A stretch of 64,000 bases of DNA from Mesobacillus persicus (GCF_900109925.1 NZ_FOBW01000007.1:124001-188000); one strand, 5' to 3'. Counted from the stretch's first letter, positions 15,978 to 24,693 are shown. Made by a program: numbers and translations. Notes: generated from the sequence alone by a model not told the origin.

Positions 15978-16895
15978 TTAAGGTAATTGATTACCGGCGG
16001 CACGATAGATTTCGTACCATTCCTCCCGAGTTAGGTCTATGTCAGATGCCTTTGCAATATTGGTTAAGCGTTCCGGAGTCATGGTTCCAACAATGGTTTG
16101 GATTTTTGCTGGATGTCGTAAAATCCAGGCGACGGCTACAGCGGATTTGTTGATTCCATATTTATCGCCGATTTCCTGGAGTTTAGCGTTGAGCTCTGGG
16201 AATTCAGCATTATCAATGAAAAATCCTTCGAAAAAGCCGTATCTAAACGGGGACCATGCTTGGATGGTTATTTCATTCAAACGACTGTAGTCGAGGATAC
16301 CTCCGTCACGGTCAAGCGCGAGGTCATTTATATTGTTTACATTCATGCCCGCGTCAATCATCCCTGTATGCATGACGCTGAGTTGCATCTGGTTAATAAT
16401 CAAGTCCTGTTCAACATATTTTTTTAACAACTCAATCTGCATTGGATTATGGTTGCTAACCCCGAAATGCCGTACCTTTCCGCTGCTTTTTAGGATGCTG
16501 AAGGCTTCGGCAACGACCTCTGGTTCAGCAAGGGCGTCTGGACGATGAAGCAAGAAGACATCGATATAATCGGTCTTTAGACGTCTAAGACTTTTATCGA
16601 CGGACTCCAAGATGTGTTCTTTAGAAAAATCATAATAGCCTTTTCTAATCCCTGCTTTTGTTTGGATAACGGTTTTTTCTCGAATAGTAGGCTTCATATC
16701 AATGGCTTCTGAGAATACTTCCTCAGACTTTCCGCCGGCATAAATATCAGCATGATCAAAGAAATCGACTCCAAGTTCCATTGCGTTATGTATAACTTTC
16801 GCGCCGTTCTCCTTTGTAAGTTTCCCCATCCCCATACAACCTAAGGAGATATTCGAAACTTCTAAATCACTAGTTCCCAACCTCATTTTTCTCAT
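15978..16895 (-). CDS. Aldo/keto reductase family oxidoreductase (YdhF/YcsN type)
   Basis: 305 residues, NADPH-dependent TIM-barrel reductase. The catalytic tetrad is Asp47, Tyr52 (FDHADIYAGG), Lys80 (QTKAG) and His117 (LLHRPD). The cofactor-binding tail is near TIVGTMTPERL. It reduces aldehydes or ketones; the physiological substrate is unknown. ATG 16895 follows GAGGTGG. Single gene converging on the nested hairpin. Confidence 0.92.
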   Translation of the reverse strand: MRKMRLGTSDLEVSNISLGCMGMGKLTKENGAKVIHNAMELGVDFFDHADIYAGGKSEEVFSEAIDMKPTIREKTVIQTKAGIRKGYYDFSKEHILESVDKSLRRLKTDYIDVFLLHRPDALAEPEVVAEAFSILKSSGKVRHFGVSNHNPMQIELLKKYVEQDLIINQMQLSVMHTGMIDAGMNVNNINDLALDRDGGILDYSRLNEITIQAWSPFRYGFFEGFFIDNAEFPELNAKLQEIGDKYGINKSAVAVAWILRHPAKIQTIVGTMTPERLTNIAKASDIDLTREEWYEIYRAAGNQLP

Positions 16896-16984
16896 TTCTA
16901 AACCACCTCATCTTTAATAACTCTATTCTAGCATTTGCAAACATGAATCCAAACAAACCAGTCCGAGTATGAATAAGTGGAATA

Positions 16985-17024
16985 AACTGGATGGTGCCTG
17001 GCACCTGGAAGTGATTTACCATCC
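16985..17024. repeat. GGTGCCTGGCACC repeat, copy 1
   Basis: Core palindrome at 16993-17005, preceded by ACTGGAT and followed by TGGAAGTGATTTACCATCC. Arms are only partly complementary here. Confidence 0.7.
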
Positions 17025-17171
17025 ATTAGAAAGTGTCATAAAACGTTAAAAAAATTTTCCCTTTTGGTGCTATTAGTGAAAAATATTTTTCCATATAATC
17101 AAGGTATAGAAATAATATTTCATAAAACTAGTATTTTGTGGATCCCAAAATATCAAAAGGGAGCAATTAGA

Positions 17172-18803
17172 ATGGAAAATAGACTTTCGCAAATTAAGCC
17201 GTATACAAGAGCAATTTTGAAAGCCCATTTATGTTCGTGTGGGGTAGATTATAAGAGTATGGATAAACCAGTGATTGCGATCGCAAATTCATGGAATGAA
17301 ATTGTACCAGGGCATGTGCATTTAAATGTGATTGCTGAGCATATCAAAAAAGGCGTGATTGAAGCTGGTGGGTTGCCACTAGAGTTTAATACGATTGCCG
17401 TTTGTGATGGAATCGCTCAAGGGCATGAGGGGATGCAGTATTCGCTACCGAGCCGTGAAACCATTGCTGATAGTGTAGAAATAATGGTGAAGGCCCATGG
17501 TATATTTGATGGTATGGTCGCGATGAGCTCTTGCGATAAAATCGTCCCAGGAATGCTGATGGCTGCTGGGCGTTTGAACATTCCGAGCGTAGTGTTTTTA
17601 GGTGGAGTCATGCCAAATCATATTGCCCCGTACGAATCAAAAGAAGCACGAAAGCAATTTCTAGCTGGGGAACTGGACGAAGAAGGACTCGTTGAAGTAA
17701 CAAAGAAATATTATCCGAGTGCGGGTGCTTGTCCATTCCTAGGTACGGCTAATACGATGCAGGGCTTATCTGAAGCTTTAGGAATGGCGTTACCGAAAAC
17801 ATCATGGATGCAAGCTCTGTCCGATGAGCAACTAGAGGCGGCTGAAGAGGCAGGCCGAAGAGCGGTTCAATTAGTACAGGAAGGAATCACACCTAAACAA
17901 ATCATGACGAAAGAGGCATTTGAGAATGCAATTGCTGTCTTGTTTGCAATGGGTGGATCATTAAATGCGTGCTTGCATTTACCAGCGATTGCTCATGAGG
18001 TAGGAGTTGATTTACCTTACTCTTTATTTGATGAAATCAGTAGACGTGTACCTTTTTTAGCGGGTGTTACGCCGAATAATAATCTCTATACGACAAATGA
18101 TTTGCAGCGAGCTGGCGGAATTCCGGCGTTAATGCAGGAAATCAGAGAACTCATTCACCCTGAGGCTTTAACTGTTAATGGTCAGACAATTGGAGAGAAT
18201 ATCGAAGGCTCTGAGGTACTTGACCGTGAAATTATTTATCCATTATCACAGCCGATCAATGAAGAGGGTGGGATTGCTGTATTAAAAGGAAATCTAGCAG
18301 AAGAGGGTGCGCTGATTAAACAGTCGGCGGTAGCGCCTGAATTGCGTACCTTCCAGGGAGCAGCAAGGGTGTTTAACTCAGAAGAGGATTTTGTTGAAGC
18401 CTATGATCAAGGGATTTTACAAGAGGGAGATGCCATTGTTATTCGCTACGAAGGACCAAAGGGTGGTCCGGGAATGCGAGAACTTCACCGTTGTACAGAA
18501 GTACTAGCAAAGTTTAAGAGAGCTGCACTGATAACGGATGGTAGATTTTCTGGAGCATCAGCGGGGTTATCAATTGGTTATTTAAGTCCAGAAGCAGCTG
18601 AGGGTGGAACGATTGCGCTCGTTCAAGATGGAGACATGATTGAAATTGATGTTCCTAATCGTCAGCTTACGCTCAAAGTTTCCAATGAAGAACTTGCTGA
18701 TCGAAGAGAAAAGCTAGAACTATTAAAGAAAGAAGCAAGCAAATTCCTAAAACTCTATTCTTCGACAACAACCTCAGCGGCAAGAGGTGCCGTGCGAGTG
18801 TAG
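17172..18803 (+). CDS. IlvD/Edd-family dehydratase (dihydroxy-acid or sugar-acid dehydratase)
   Basis: 543 residues from ATG 17172 after AAAGGGAGC; the upstream in-frame extension has no binding site. The IlvD/Edd fold is clear (NEIVPGHVHLN, SCDKIVPGMLMA, IRYEGPKGGPGM, DGRFSGASAGLSIGYLSPEAAEGG). Iron-sulfur positions differ from classical IlvD: the CGSCSGMFTAN segment is GACPFLGTAN, and the AV(C/V)NS position is IANS, leaving Cys in SSCDK and GACPF. DHAD makes branched-chain 2-keto acids; relatives act on sugar acids. No ilv genes are nearby, so I do not assign ilvD firmly. The upstream gap has one GGTGCCTGGCACC repeat. Confidence 0.8.
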   Translation: MENRLSQIKPYTRAILKAHLCSCGVDYKSMDKPVIAIANSWNEIVPGHVHLNVIAEHIKKGVIEAGGLPLEFNTIAVCDGIAQGHEGMQYSLPSRETIADSVEIMVKAHGIFDGMVAMSSCDKIVPGMLMAAGRLNIPSVVFLGGVMPNHIAPYESKEARKQFLAGELDEEGLVEVTKKYYPSAGACPFLGTANTMQGLSEALGMALPKTSWMQALSDEQLEAAEEAGRRAVQLVQEGITPKQIMTKEAFENAIAVLFAMGGSLNACLHLPAIAHEVGVDLPYSLFDEISRRVPFLAGVTPNNNLYTTNDLQRAGGIPALMQEIRELIHPEALTVNGQTIGENIEGSEVLDREIIYPLSQPINEEGGIAVLKGNLAEEGALIKQSAVAPELRTFQGAARVFNSEEDFVEAYDQGILQEGDAIVIRYEGPKGGPGMRELHRCTEVLAKFKRAALITDGRFSGASAGLSIGYLSPEAAEGGTIALVQDGDMIEIDVPNRQLTLKVSNEELADRREKLELLKKEASKFLKLYSSTTTSAARGAVRV

Positions 18804-18823
18804 AATGGGGTTTCCACTAATCT

Positions 18824-18870
18824 ACAGGCGACAACCACCATCCAGATTCTGAATGGTGGCTGTCGCCTGT
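18824..18870. terminator. Bidirectional terminator between the dehydratase and the 97-residue protein
   Basis: ACAGGCGACA...CCACCAT pairs with ATGGTGG...TGTCGCCTGT, a stem of about 18 bp. The T-run is weak. Confidence 0.65.
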
Positions 18871-18872
18871 TA

Positions 18873-19166
18873 TCATATGGAAAAGCTGACGTTTCCATCT
18901 TCATTTATTTCGATGGTTGAGTAGCTTTCAAAGGTTGCTGGGTTTGTGATTTTATGCTCTTCTGGTTTCGCAAAGCTTTCCATATATTGTTGATAAACTT
19001 CAGGGTCTTTTACGAGATGGTAAAAGAAGACTCTTTTTCCCTCAATCACATCTTCGCTTCTCAGAAAACATCGATCGGGGTATTGCTCTTTAAACCAAGA
19101 CCGTGCGTCTTCATGGCTTGAGAAATCAGGCATCTGATCATAAATGGTTGTTAAATCCAAGTTCAT
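18873..19166 (-). CDS. Conserved hypothetical protein, 97 residues
   Basis: A small soluble acidic protein starting MNLDLTTIYDQMPDFSS, with HEDARSWFKEQYPDRCF and a C-terminal IEINEDGNVSFSI. ATG 19166 follows AAGGAGTG. No signal peptide, membrane segment or recognised motif. The neighbours give no functional hint. Confidence 0.7.
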   Translation of the reverse strand: MNLDLTTIYDQMPDFSSHEDARSWFKEQYPDRCFLRSEDVIEGKRVFFYHLVKDPEVYQQYMESFAKPEEHKITNPATFESYSTIEINEDGNVSFSI

Positions 19167-19240
19167 TTACGTTACACTCCTTTCTAGAATAAGTATGTGT
19201 AACATTTAAGGAAATATTTAAGGTGTTCATACCCATACAA

Positions 19241-19283
19241 AAGAGGGCGCCGGCTAATTAAAATTACTGGCACCCTCTTTCCT
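19241..19283 (-). terminator. Terminator after the UPF0210 gene
   Basis: On the minus strand AAAGAGGGTGCC pairs imperfectly with GGCGCCCTCTTTT. Confidence 0.65.
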
Positions 19284-19325
19284 AGGCTACTTATTGTACA
19301 TAGTAAGAAATCCTACGGTATGGAC

Positions 19326-20687
19326 CTAGTTAATCAACGACTGAAGTGGGGCGGGGATCCGGCCACCTCTGCGAATCATTTTATCTGAGCTAAAGGGATT
19401 GACACCCATAACAGGTGCCCGTCCAAGTAAACCGCCGAATTCGACCATTTCGCCTTCCTTTTTCCCAGGGACAGGAATCACTCTAACAGCGGTTGTTTTT
19501 TTATTAATCATCCCAATTGCAGCTTCATCAGCGATCATCGCAGAAAGGGTAGCTGGTGACACATCTCCGGTCAAAGCAATCATATCGAGACCTACAGAGC
19601 AGACGCACGTCATTGCTTCTAACTTCGAAAGTGTTAAGGCTTTATCTTCGATGCCGCGAATCATTCCATTATCTTCGCTAACAGGGATAAAGGCTCCGCT
19701 TAAGCCGCCGACATAGGAGCTAGCCATTGCACCACCTTTTTTCACAGCATCATTCATCAGGGCTAAGGCCGCAATCGTACCATGTGTACCCACACGTTCT
19801 AGACCAATTTCTTCAAGAATCTCCGCGACGCTATCATTCAGTGCATTCGTAGGAGCTAACGATAGATCCATAATACCGAATGGGACTTCTAGCCTTTTAG
19901 CCACTTCGCGGGCAACTAGTTCACCGGCACGAGTTATTTTAAAAGCGGTTTTTTTAATGATATCCGCCACTTCACCTAGATCCGCATCCGGGTAACGTTT
20001 TAGTGCATTCAAGACAACACCAGGACCGCTAACGCCGACATTAATGACTGCCTCGCCTTCCCCGGCACCATGGAAAGCACCAGCCATGAACGGGTTATCT
20101 TCAACAGGGTTACAAAAGACAACTAGCTTCGCACAAGCTAAACCATTTTGATCTTTCGTCCGTTCAGCCGCTTCTTTGATAATAATCCCCATCTGGCGGA
20201 CAGCATCCATATTGATTCCAGCGCGTGTCGTACCAACAGATATCGACGCACAAACACGTTCCGTTACACTCAGTGCCTCAGGAAGGGCATCTAGCAAGGT
20301 TTGTTCACCTTTAGAAATTCCTTTATGTACAAGTGCAGAATAGCCGCCAATAAAGTCGACTCCGAGTGCTTTAGCCGCCTCATCGAGCGTCTTCGCTAAT
20401 TGAACCGCCTCTTCTCGTGTGGCGTTTCCAAGGATTTCAGCAATCGGCGTAATTGAAATTCTTTTGTTTATGATGGGAATCCCAAATTCTTTTCCGACTT
20501 TTTCTGCCGTCTCTTTTAAATCTTTTGCATAAGTGGTGATTTTTTCATACACCTTTTTGTTCATCTTTTCGAAATCAGAATCAGCACAATCACGTAGGTT
20601 AATGCCCATTGTTACTGTACGGATATCTAAGTTCTCTATTTGAACCATCCGAATGGTTTCCATCATTTCATTTAAGGCAATATTCAT
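19326..20687 (-). CDS. UPF0210/DUF711 (PFL-like) family protein
   Basis: 453 residues from ATG 20687, which follows GAGGAG by 7 bases; an upstream in-frame start overlaps the preceding gene. Recognisable by [33 protein letters not shown]-like [28 protein letters not shown]-like [14 protein letters not shown] and a C-terminal [13 protein letters not shown]. The family shares a glycyl-radical-enzyme-like barrel but has no proven reaction. It forms a two-gene operon with an ACT-domain protein, 16 bases apart, behind a glycine riboswitch, which links it to glycine or one-carbon metabolism (inference). Confidence 0.9.
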   Translation of the reverse strand: MNIALNEMMETIRMVQIENLDIRTVTMGINLRDCADSDFEKMNKKVYEKITTYAKDLKETAEKVGKEFGIPIINKRISITPIAEILGNATREEAVQLAKTLDEAAKALGVDFIGGYSALVHKGISKGEQTLLDALPEALSVTERVCASISVGTTRAGINMDAVRQMGIIIKEAAERTKDQNGLACAKLVVFCNPVEDNPFMAGAFHGAGEGEAVINVGVSGPGVVLNALKRYPDADLGEVADIIKKTAFKITRAGELVAREVAKRLEVPFGIMDLSLAPTNALNDSVAEILEEIGLERVGTHGTIAALALMNDAVKKGGAMASSYVGGLSGAFIPVSEDNGMIRGIEDKALTLSKLEAMTCVCSVGLDMIALTGDVSPATLSAMIADEAAIGMINKKTTAVRVIPVPGKKEGEMVEFGGLLGRAPVMGVNPFSSDKMIRRGGRIPAPLQSLIN

Positions 20688-20703
20688 TTGTCTGCTCCTC
20701 TCT

Positions 20704-20979
20704 TTATACACGGTGCATCGCTTGGAAGATTTCTTCGAGCTGGACCTGGATTGTTAAACCAAGTGGGCTTCCGAGTTCTGATAACTTCTGTTGCAGGGCA
20801 TCTAGATTTTCAAGTGATGTCACATCAACAATCATCATCATCGTAAAAAAGTCTTGCAAAATCGTCTGACTAATATCCAAAATATTTACCTTTTCATCTG
20901 CAAGGACGGTTGTAACCTTTGCAATAATTCCTACCTGATCTTTTCCAATTACACTTACCACTGCTCGTCTTTGGTTCAA
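20704..20979 (-). CDS. ACT-domain protein, UPF0237 family
   Basis: 91 residues from TTG 20979, chosen because GAGGTGA lies 5 bases upstream and the ACT fold begins at once ([20 protein letters not shown]). A longer frame upstream runs through the riboswitch and is not coding. The whole protein is one ACT domain, a fold that usually binds amino acids. Followed by the UPF0210 gene, the standard partner of UPF0237 proteins. Probably a glycine-sensing or allosteric subunit, which is inference. Confidence 0.88.
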   Translation of the reverse strand: MNQRRAVVSVIGKDQVGIIAKVTTVLADEKVNILDISQTILQDFFTMMMIVDVTSLENLDALQQKLSELGSPLGLTIQVQLEEIFQAMHRV

Positions 20980-21006
20980 TGCACTCACCTCAAAAGTTTT
21001 TTTAGA

Positions 21007-21040
21007 AATAAAAAAAGAGATTGGAAGCTCTCCAATCTCA
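21007..21040 (-). terminator. Riboswitch-controlled terminator (expression platform)
   Basis: On the minus strand GAGATTGGA/TCCAATCTC followed by a run of seven T. It lies between the glycine aptamer and the ACT gene. Confidence 0.85.
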
Positions 21041-21073
21041 TTAGGTGTCAGAATAACAAATTGTTCTGTTACT

Positions 21074-21145
21074 CTTCTGTCCTTTTGCCTGAGATTGTGA
21101 ATCCTTCGGCGCCGCAATATGCGGTCTCTCCAGAAGCTGCTCCAG
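21074..21145 (-). promoter_or_regulatory. Glycine riboswitch (single aptamer)
   Basis: Read on the minus strand the conserved blocks appear in order: GCTTCTGGAGAGACC, a short stem, GGCGCCGAAGGATTCACAA, and TCTCAGGCAAAAGGACAGA. These are the gcvT-type aptamer hallmarks. Only one aptamer is seen. A terminator follows, so glycine binding would be expected to permit read-through into the ACT/UPF0210 operon, the usual ON behaviour. Confidence 0.92.
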
Positions 21146-21303
21146 TTATAGTGTTACCCATAACCTTCATTGCTTGCTCATTTAGTTGTGTTAAATAATT
21201 TAGATGGACAATGTATGGAAAACCAAACCATTTTCACCATTAACCACTCTATAATGAAATAATTTAACAGTGTTTCCCGTTTTGGTCAACCAAAAAAATT
21301 ATT

Positions 21304-21348
21304 AAATGCCAGGCACCATCCAGAAACTGGATGGTGCCTGGCACCTGA
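21304..21348. repeat. GGTGCCTGGCACC repeat, copy 2 (double)
   Basis: One inverted half-copy (TGCCAGGCACCATCCAG, 21306-21322) and one full core (21333-21345) face each other, making a CTGGATGGTGCCTGGCA hairpin. Confidence 0.75.
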
Positions 21349-21407
21349 CAATTATTTGGATGGTACATGGGGGGATTTCTTGTTTTAATTAAAATGAGGA
21401 GTTTTTT

Positions 21408-21432
21408 TGCAACTATTTTGGAAGTAGTTGCA
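21408..21432. promoter_or_regulatory. Inverted repeat upstream of the ECF sigma gene
   Basis: TGCAACTA and TAGTTGCA separated by nine bases, about 40 bases before the sigma-factor start. It could be an operator, or TGCAAC may be an ECF-type -35 element; neither is proven. Confidence 0.35.
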
Positions 21433-21473
21433 TCTATATAGTACATGTTCGGTTGAGAAGGAGGTGAGCTGGC

Positions 21474-22051
21474 TTGGGGCTTGTGGACCGGTTAATGCGG
21501 AAAGAAGAATCAGCTCTAGTGGAACTGATGAATACATACGGGATTATTTGCTCCGTACGGCTATTTTACTTATCAAGGACGAACAAGGAGCGGAGGAAGC
21601 CGTGCAGGATACGTTTATAAGCGGTTATGACAAAATAAATCAGCTCACAGACCATGTAAAGTTAAAAAGCTGGCTGACTTCTATTCTTATCAATCGTTGC
21701 CGATCGCATATGAGGAAGCCGAGTTGGAAAAGAATGGTTCCCCGTTTTGACCTAATCGAGCGTTATGAGGCCGATGAAAGTACATTGGATCCTGAAGATC
21801 ATCTCATCCAGCTCCTAGAGAGTCAGGAATTGGCGGAAGCAATTCATCAGCTTGATTATAAGTACCGAGAAGCAATCACTCTATTTTATTTTAATGACAT
21901 GAAAATAACTGAAATGGCCCTTTATTTAAAGGCGAATGAAAGCACTATTAAATCTCGATTGTTAAGGGGACGGTCCAAGTTAAAAGAGATTTTACTGAGA
22001 GGTGAAGACGATGAGACAGGAGAAAGAAGCAATAAAAAAACGGCTCAATGA
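21474..22051 (+). pseudogene. ECF-type sigma-70 factor, frameshifted near codon 23
   Basis: A sigma-70 family ECF factor split over two frames. From TTG 21474 (GAAGGAGGTGA 6 bases upstream) the first 22-23 codons read like an ECF N-terminus (LVDRLMRKEESALVELMNTYG). At about 21540-21542 the frame shifts, and the rest continues one base back as DYLLRTAILLIKDEQGAEEAV, with region 2 to about 21710 and region 4 (ITLFYFNDMKITEMALYLKA, TIKSRLLRGRSKLKE) to 22051. Restoring one base would give a normal protein of about 190 residues. It may be a real mutation, a sequencing error or, less likely, programmed frameshifting. It overlaps the anti-sigma gene. Confidence 0.8.
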
Positions 22052-22328
22052 TGAGCTCCAGCATGTAAAGTTTACCCAGCATCAAGAGGTGTTGAACAGA
22101 ACGCATCCAGTTTCTGCGAAAGAAAAGCTAGCTACTTTTTGGAATAAAGAAATCGAGATTCCATTGGTCCCTGTTTTTGCGATTTTCTCTCTCTTAATAT
22201 TCTCTTGGGGGATGGGAATGGAACAGAAACAGCAAAACCACTCTATTAGCCGGCAGTTAGTCGAAGTTGGAGGCAACGTGTATTGGGAGGATGAACTGGA
22301 AAGGGTAGTGGTACTTCGTGAAAATTAG
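22011..22328 (+). CDS. Probable anti-sigma factor (single-pass membrane protein)
   Basis: 105 residues from ATG 22011, preceded by GAGAGGTGA and overlapping the sigma gene by 41 bases in another frame. The N-terminal 50 residues are charged and would be cytosolic (RLNDELQHVKF); one membrane segment lies at about 54-70 (LVPVFAIFSLLIFSWGMGM); the short C-terminus would be outside. No zinc-binding HxxxCxxC motif is present. Assigned from size, topology and position directly after an ECF sigma factor. Confidence 0.7.
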   Translation: MRQEKEAIKKRLNDELQHVKFTQHQEVLNRTHPVSAKEKLATFWNKEIEIPLVPVFAIFSLLIFSWGMGMEQKQQNHSISRQLVEVGGNVYWEDELERVVVLREN

Positions 22329-24564
22329 AATCAAATTAAAACACCTTGTCCTTACTATAATTGGCTTTCTCCTGTTAGTCCCTCTAACGTCTCTGTTAAT
22401 TCTTCCTCAATTAGATTTGTTTTTAGGCGAAAAGCAGATGGCGGAGGGCGAAGCTGATGGCAAAGAGAAGGTTCTTCAGGCATTAGAAAGTCCTATCTTT
22501 CCTGAACAAAGGTGGAATCTTATCAGGCGGTATATGCTTGATGACGGGATTTCTAACCGTTTTGATGTCTATGTTGGACCATCTTCTACTCAGGTTAACA
22601 ATCAATCTCTAGAAATGAGGTTTACGTGGGAAGAAAAGTTTCCTTATCTCCAAAGATATCTAGAAAGTGGACCGATTGATGGCTATCTAACAACAACAGC
22701 GAGACAGCTGTCCTTTTATTATCAAAGGGAAGATCAGTTAGAAAAAGCAGATGAAGCGTTGAGGCTGGCTTCAGAGCGGTATGCTGATAGTCAGTATAGT
22801 AGTAATAAGTTCGAGCTTGAGTCTGAACGAATAAAAATGTTCCTGAAGCATGCCGATGTTGAAAAGGCACGCTCTCTCATCGATAAGGCGAAAGAAAAGT
22901 TGACTCAAGAGGACTTCCATCAAATTGGAGCTTTAGCCAGTTTGGAAGCAGAAGTGGTCATTCATGAAAGAGGCCTAGATGAAGCGCTGGATTTTACCGA
23001 AAAAGAACTAGAGATATACCAGCAAAAATATGCGGATGAACAGCGACAATTTCCTGACCATCTTGAAGGCCGTCCGGTTGCTTTGGAACAGCTTGAGTCA
23101 CTAAAACAGCATTTAGAGAGTGCGGTTCATCAGAACTCTCGTGGGAACACGACTGTGAAAGGAAAGGTTATCCGGAGTGATGGGAAACCAGTAGCTAATG
23201 CCGGAGTGTTTTTAAGGGAAGAACATAGCGTCCATCATAGTGTTTTTGAAGATGAACCCTATCAGTTAGTGACAGACAAAGAAGGGAATTTTGAATTCAG
23301 TCGTGTGATTCCAGGGAGTTATCAACTTTATTTAGGTCTTAATTTTGATCAAATCGATGGCTGGACTTGGCCTGTGCAATATGATGAGTGGGTGGAAATT
23401 GACGGTCAAGAGAGCGAAACTTTGGAGGTAACGCTTCATCCCTTACTAGAGCTTCATGGCCCAGTCAATCAGGAGACTGTGACAACAGAGGAAGTGAAGT
23501 TTGCCTGGGAGGAAGTAGAAGGGGCCGCCTCTTATGATATCCATTTAAGTGTTAATCTTGAATCTGGTTCTATTGGAACTACTTTTAAGGAAAATGTAAA
23601 GGGGAATCAGTTGACTGTCTCGGTTGAGGAACTGTATGACCAACCAGTTGGGATTGTGTTTGAAGATACCGAAGATTGGTCGAGTGTTGATCCGGTTTCG
23701 ATACTGGCCTTTACGAATACGGAGAACCGTTTTTCATGGGCAGTTAGAGCTTTTGATAAAAACGGTGAGATGATTACACAAAGCAATGGCTATCGTCTCG
23801 ATGAGGAGACAATTGGTAACCTACCGTTCTTTTATTTAAAAGAACGTGAGCTGTCGGAAGCTGATCAATTGTTTTTGGATAAAAAAGTAGAGCAGGCCTA
23901 TCAGCAATATAAAGAAGACTATGAAAACGACCCAAATGATCGGCATAGCTTAAGGATGATTATCCGTTTAATTGGAGCAGAGGCAAGTCAAAGTGGTCAT
24001 ACTAGAGATGAAGTGGCTTTGCCATACATGATAAAGTGGGCTGAGAAATCTAAATCACCTGAAGTGGCCTTTGATTTGGCCCAGCATTACTATGAAAAGC
24101 GAGCGTGGAAGGAGTATCTATATTGGTACAATCGCTACGTTGAATTAAACGGTGGTCGTTCATCTGACTATGTTCTTGGTGTCCATGCGACCGCGTTAAT
24201 GAAACAGGGGAGCCTTGCCCAGGCAAAGCAAGCTTTTAATGAGTCATTGGAAAATGACGGTGGCAACAGGTTTATCGGGAGCTTGTTAGCGCTAGAACTG
24301 TATGATGGTGAATCGTTCGAAGTGGTCGGGAAGCTAGCGGGAAAGTACCCTGAGCGTGTATCTAGCTCGGGGAATACGGATTGGCAAGGGATTATTCAAG
24401 AAATGAGCATCGAGGAAAGAAAATTTGATGACTATGAAAAGGAAATTCAACAAGTGTTGAAGCTATATTTTGACGATGACCATGACCGACTAAATAAATG
24501 GCTTGAAACAACCAATAAACCTCAACTAAAGCAATTTCTCATGGCTCTAAAAGAAACACGATAA
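22318..24564 (+). CDS. Large membrane-anchored TPR-like surface protein of the ECF operon
   Basis: 748 residues, GTG start overlapping the anti-sigma gene by 11 bases. One N-terminal membrane anchor (LVLTIIGFLLLVPLTSLLIL) is followed by an extracytoplasmic region with TPR-like helices (about 110-260 and 520-690), a CarboxypepD_reg-type beta domain (about 280-375, TVKGKVIRSDGKPVANAGV and GNFEFSRVIPGSYQLYL), and a fibronectin-like segment (WEEVEGAASYDIHLS). The family is unknown to me. Co-transcription with the sigma/anti-sigma pair suggests it is the sensor or main effector of the envelope response. A terminator follows. Confidence 0.75.
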   Translation: MKIRIKLKHLVLTIIGFLLLVPLTSLLILPQLDLFLGEKQMAEGEADGKEKVLQALESPIFPEQRWNLIRRYMLDDGISNRFDVYVGPSSTQVNNQSLEMRFTWEEKFPYLQRYLESGPIDGYLTTTARQLSFYYQREDQLEKADEALRLASERYADSQYSSNKFELESERIKMFLKHADVEKARSLIDKAKEKLTQEDFHQIGALASLEAEVVIHERGLDEALDFTEKELEIYQQKYADEQRQFPDHLEGRPVALEQLESLKQHLESAVHQNSRGNTTVKGKVIRSDGKPVANAGVFLREEHSVHHSVFEDEPYQLVTDKEGNFEFSRVIPGSYQLYLGLNFDQIDGWTWPVQYDEWVEIDGQESETLEVTLHPLLELHGPVNQETVTTEEVKFAWEEVEGAASYDIHLSVNLESGSIGTTFKENVKGNQLTVSVEELYDQPVGIVFEDTEDWSSVDPVSILAFTNTENRFSWAVRAFDKNGEMITQSNGYRLDEETIGNLPFFYLKERELSEADQLFLDKKVEQAYQQYKEDYENDPNDRHSLRMIIRLIGAEASQSGHTRDEVALPYMIKWAEKSKSPEVAFDLAQHYYEKRAWKEYLYWYNRYVELNGGRSSDYVLGVHATALMKQGSLAQAKQAFNESLENDGGNRFIGSLLALELYDGESFEVVGKLAGKYPERVSSSGNTDWQGIIQEMSIEERKFDDYEKEIQQVLKLYFDDDHDRLNKWLETTNKPQLKQFLMALKETR

Positions 24565-24592
24565 AAGCGGCGAAAGCCGCTTTTCTTTTACA
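24563..24592 (+). terminator. Terminator after the ECF operon
   Basis: AAAAGCGGC/GCCGCTTTT stem, loop GAAA, then CTTTTA. Confidence 0.88.
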
Positions 24593-24602
24593 AAAAACTG
24601 AA

Positions 24603-24647
24603 TGGTAATTTCCTGGGTGGTGCCTGGCACCACCCAGGAAATTACCA
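24603..24647. repeat. GGTGCCTGGCACC repeat, copy 3 (perfect 45-bp palindrome)
   Basis: Two 22-base arms, perfectly complementary around a single T at 24625. The core is the shared GGTGCCTGGCACC; the outer arms (TGGTAATTTCCTGGGT) differ from those of the copy at 28708. Confidence 0.9.
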
Positions 24648-24662
24648 ATATTAAATTAACAT

Positions 24663-24693
24663 TTGACCTTTACGTAGCGTTAAGGTGTATGCT
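24663..24693 (+). promoter_or_regulatory. MerR-type promoter/operator with 19-bp spacer
   Basis: TTGACC (24663-24668) and TATGCT (24688-24693) are 19 bases apart. The dyad ACCTTTACG/CGTTAAGGT fills the spacer. This over-long spacer is the hallmark of promoters activated by MerR regulators, and the gene directly downstream is a MerR protein. Confidence 0.88.
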
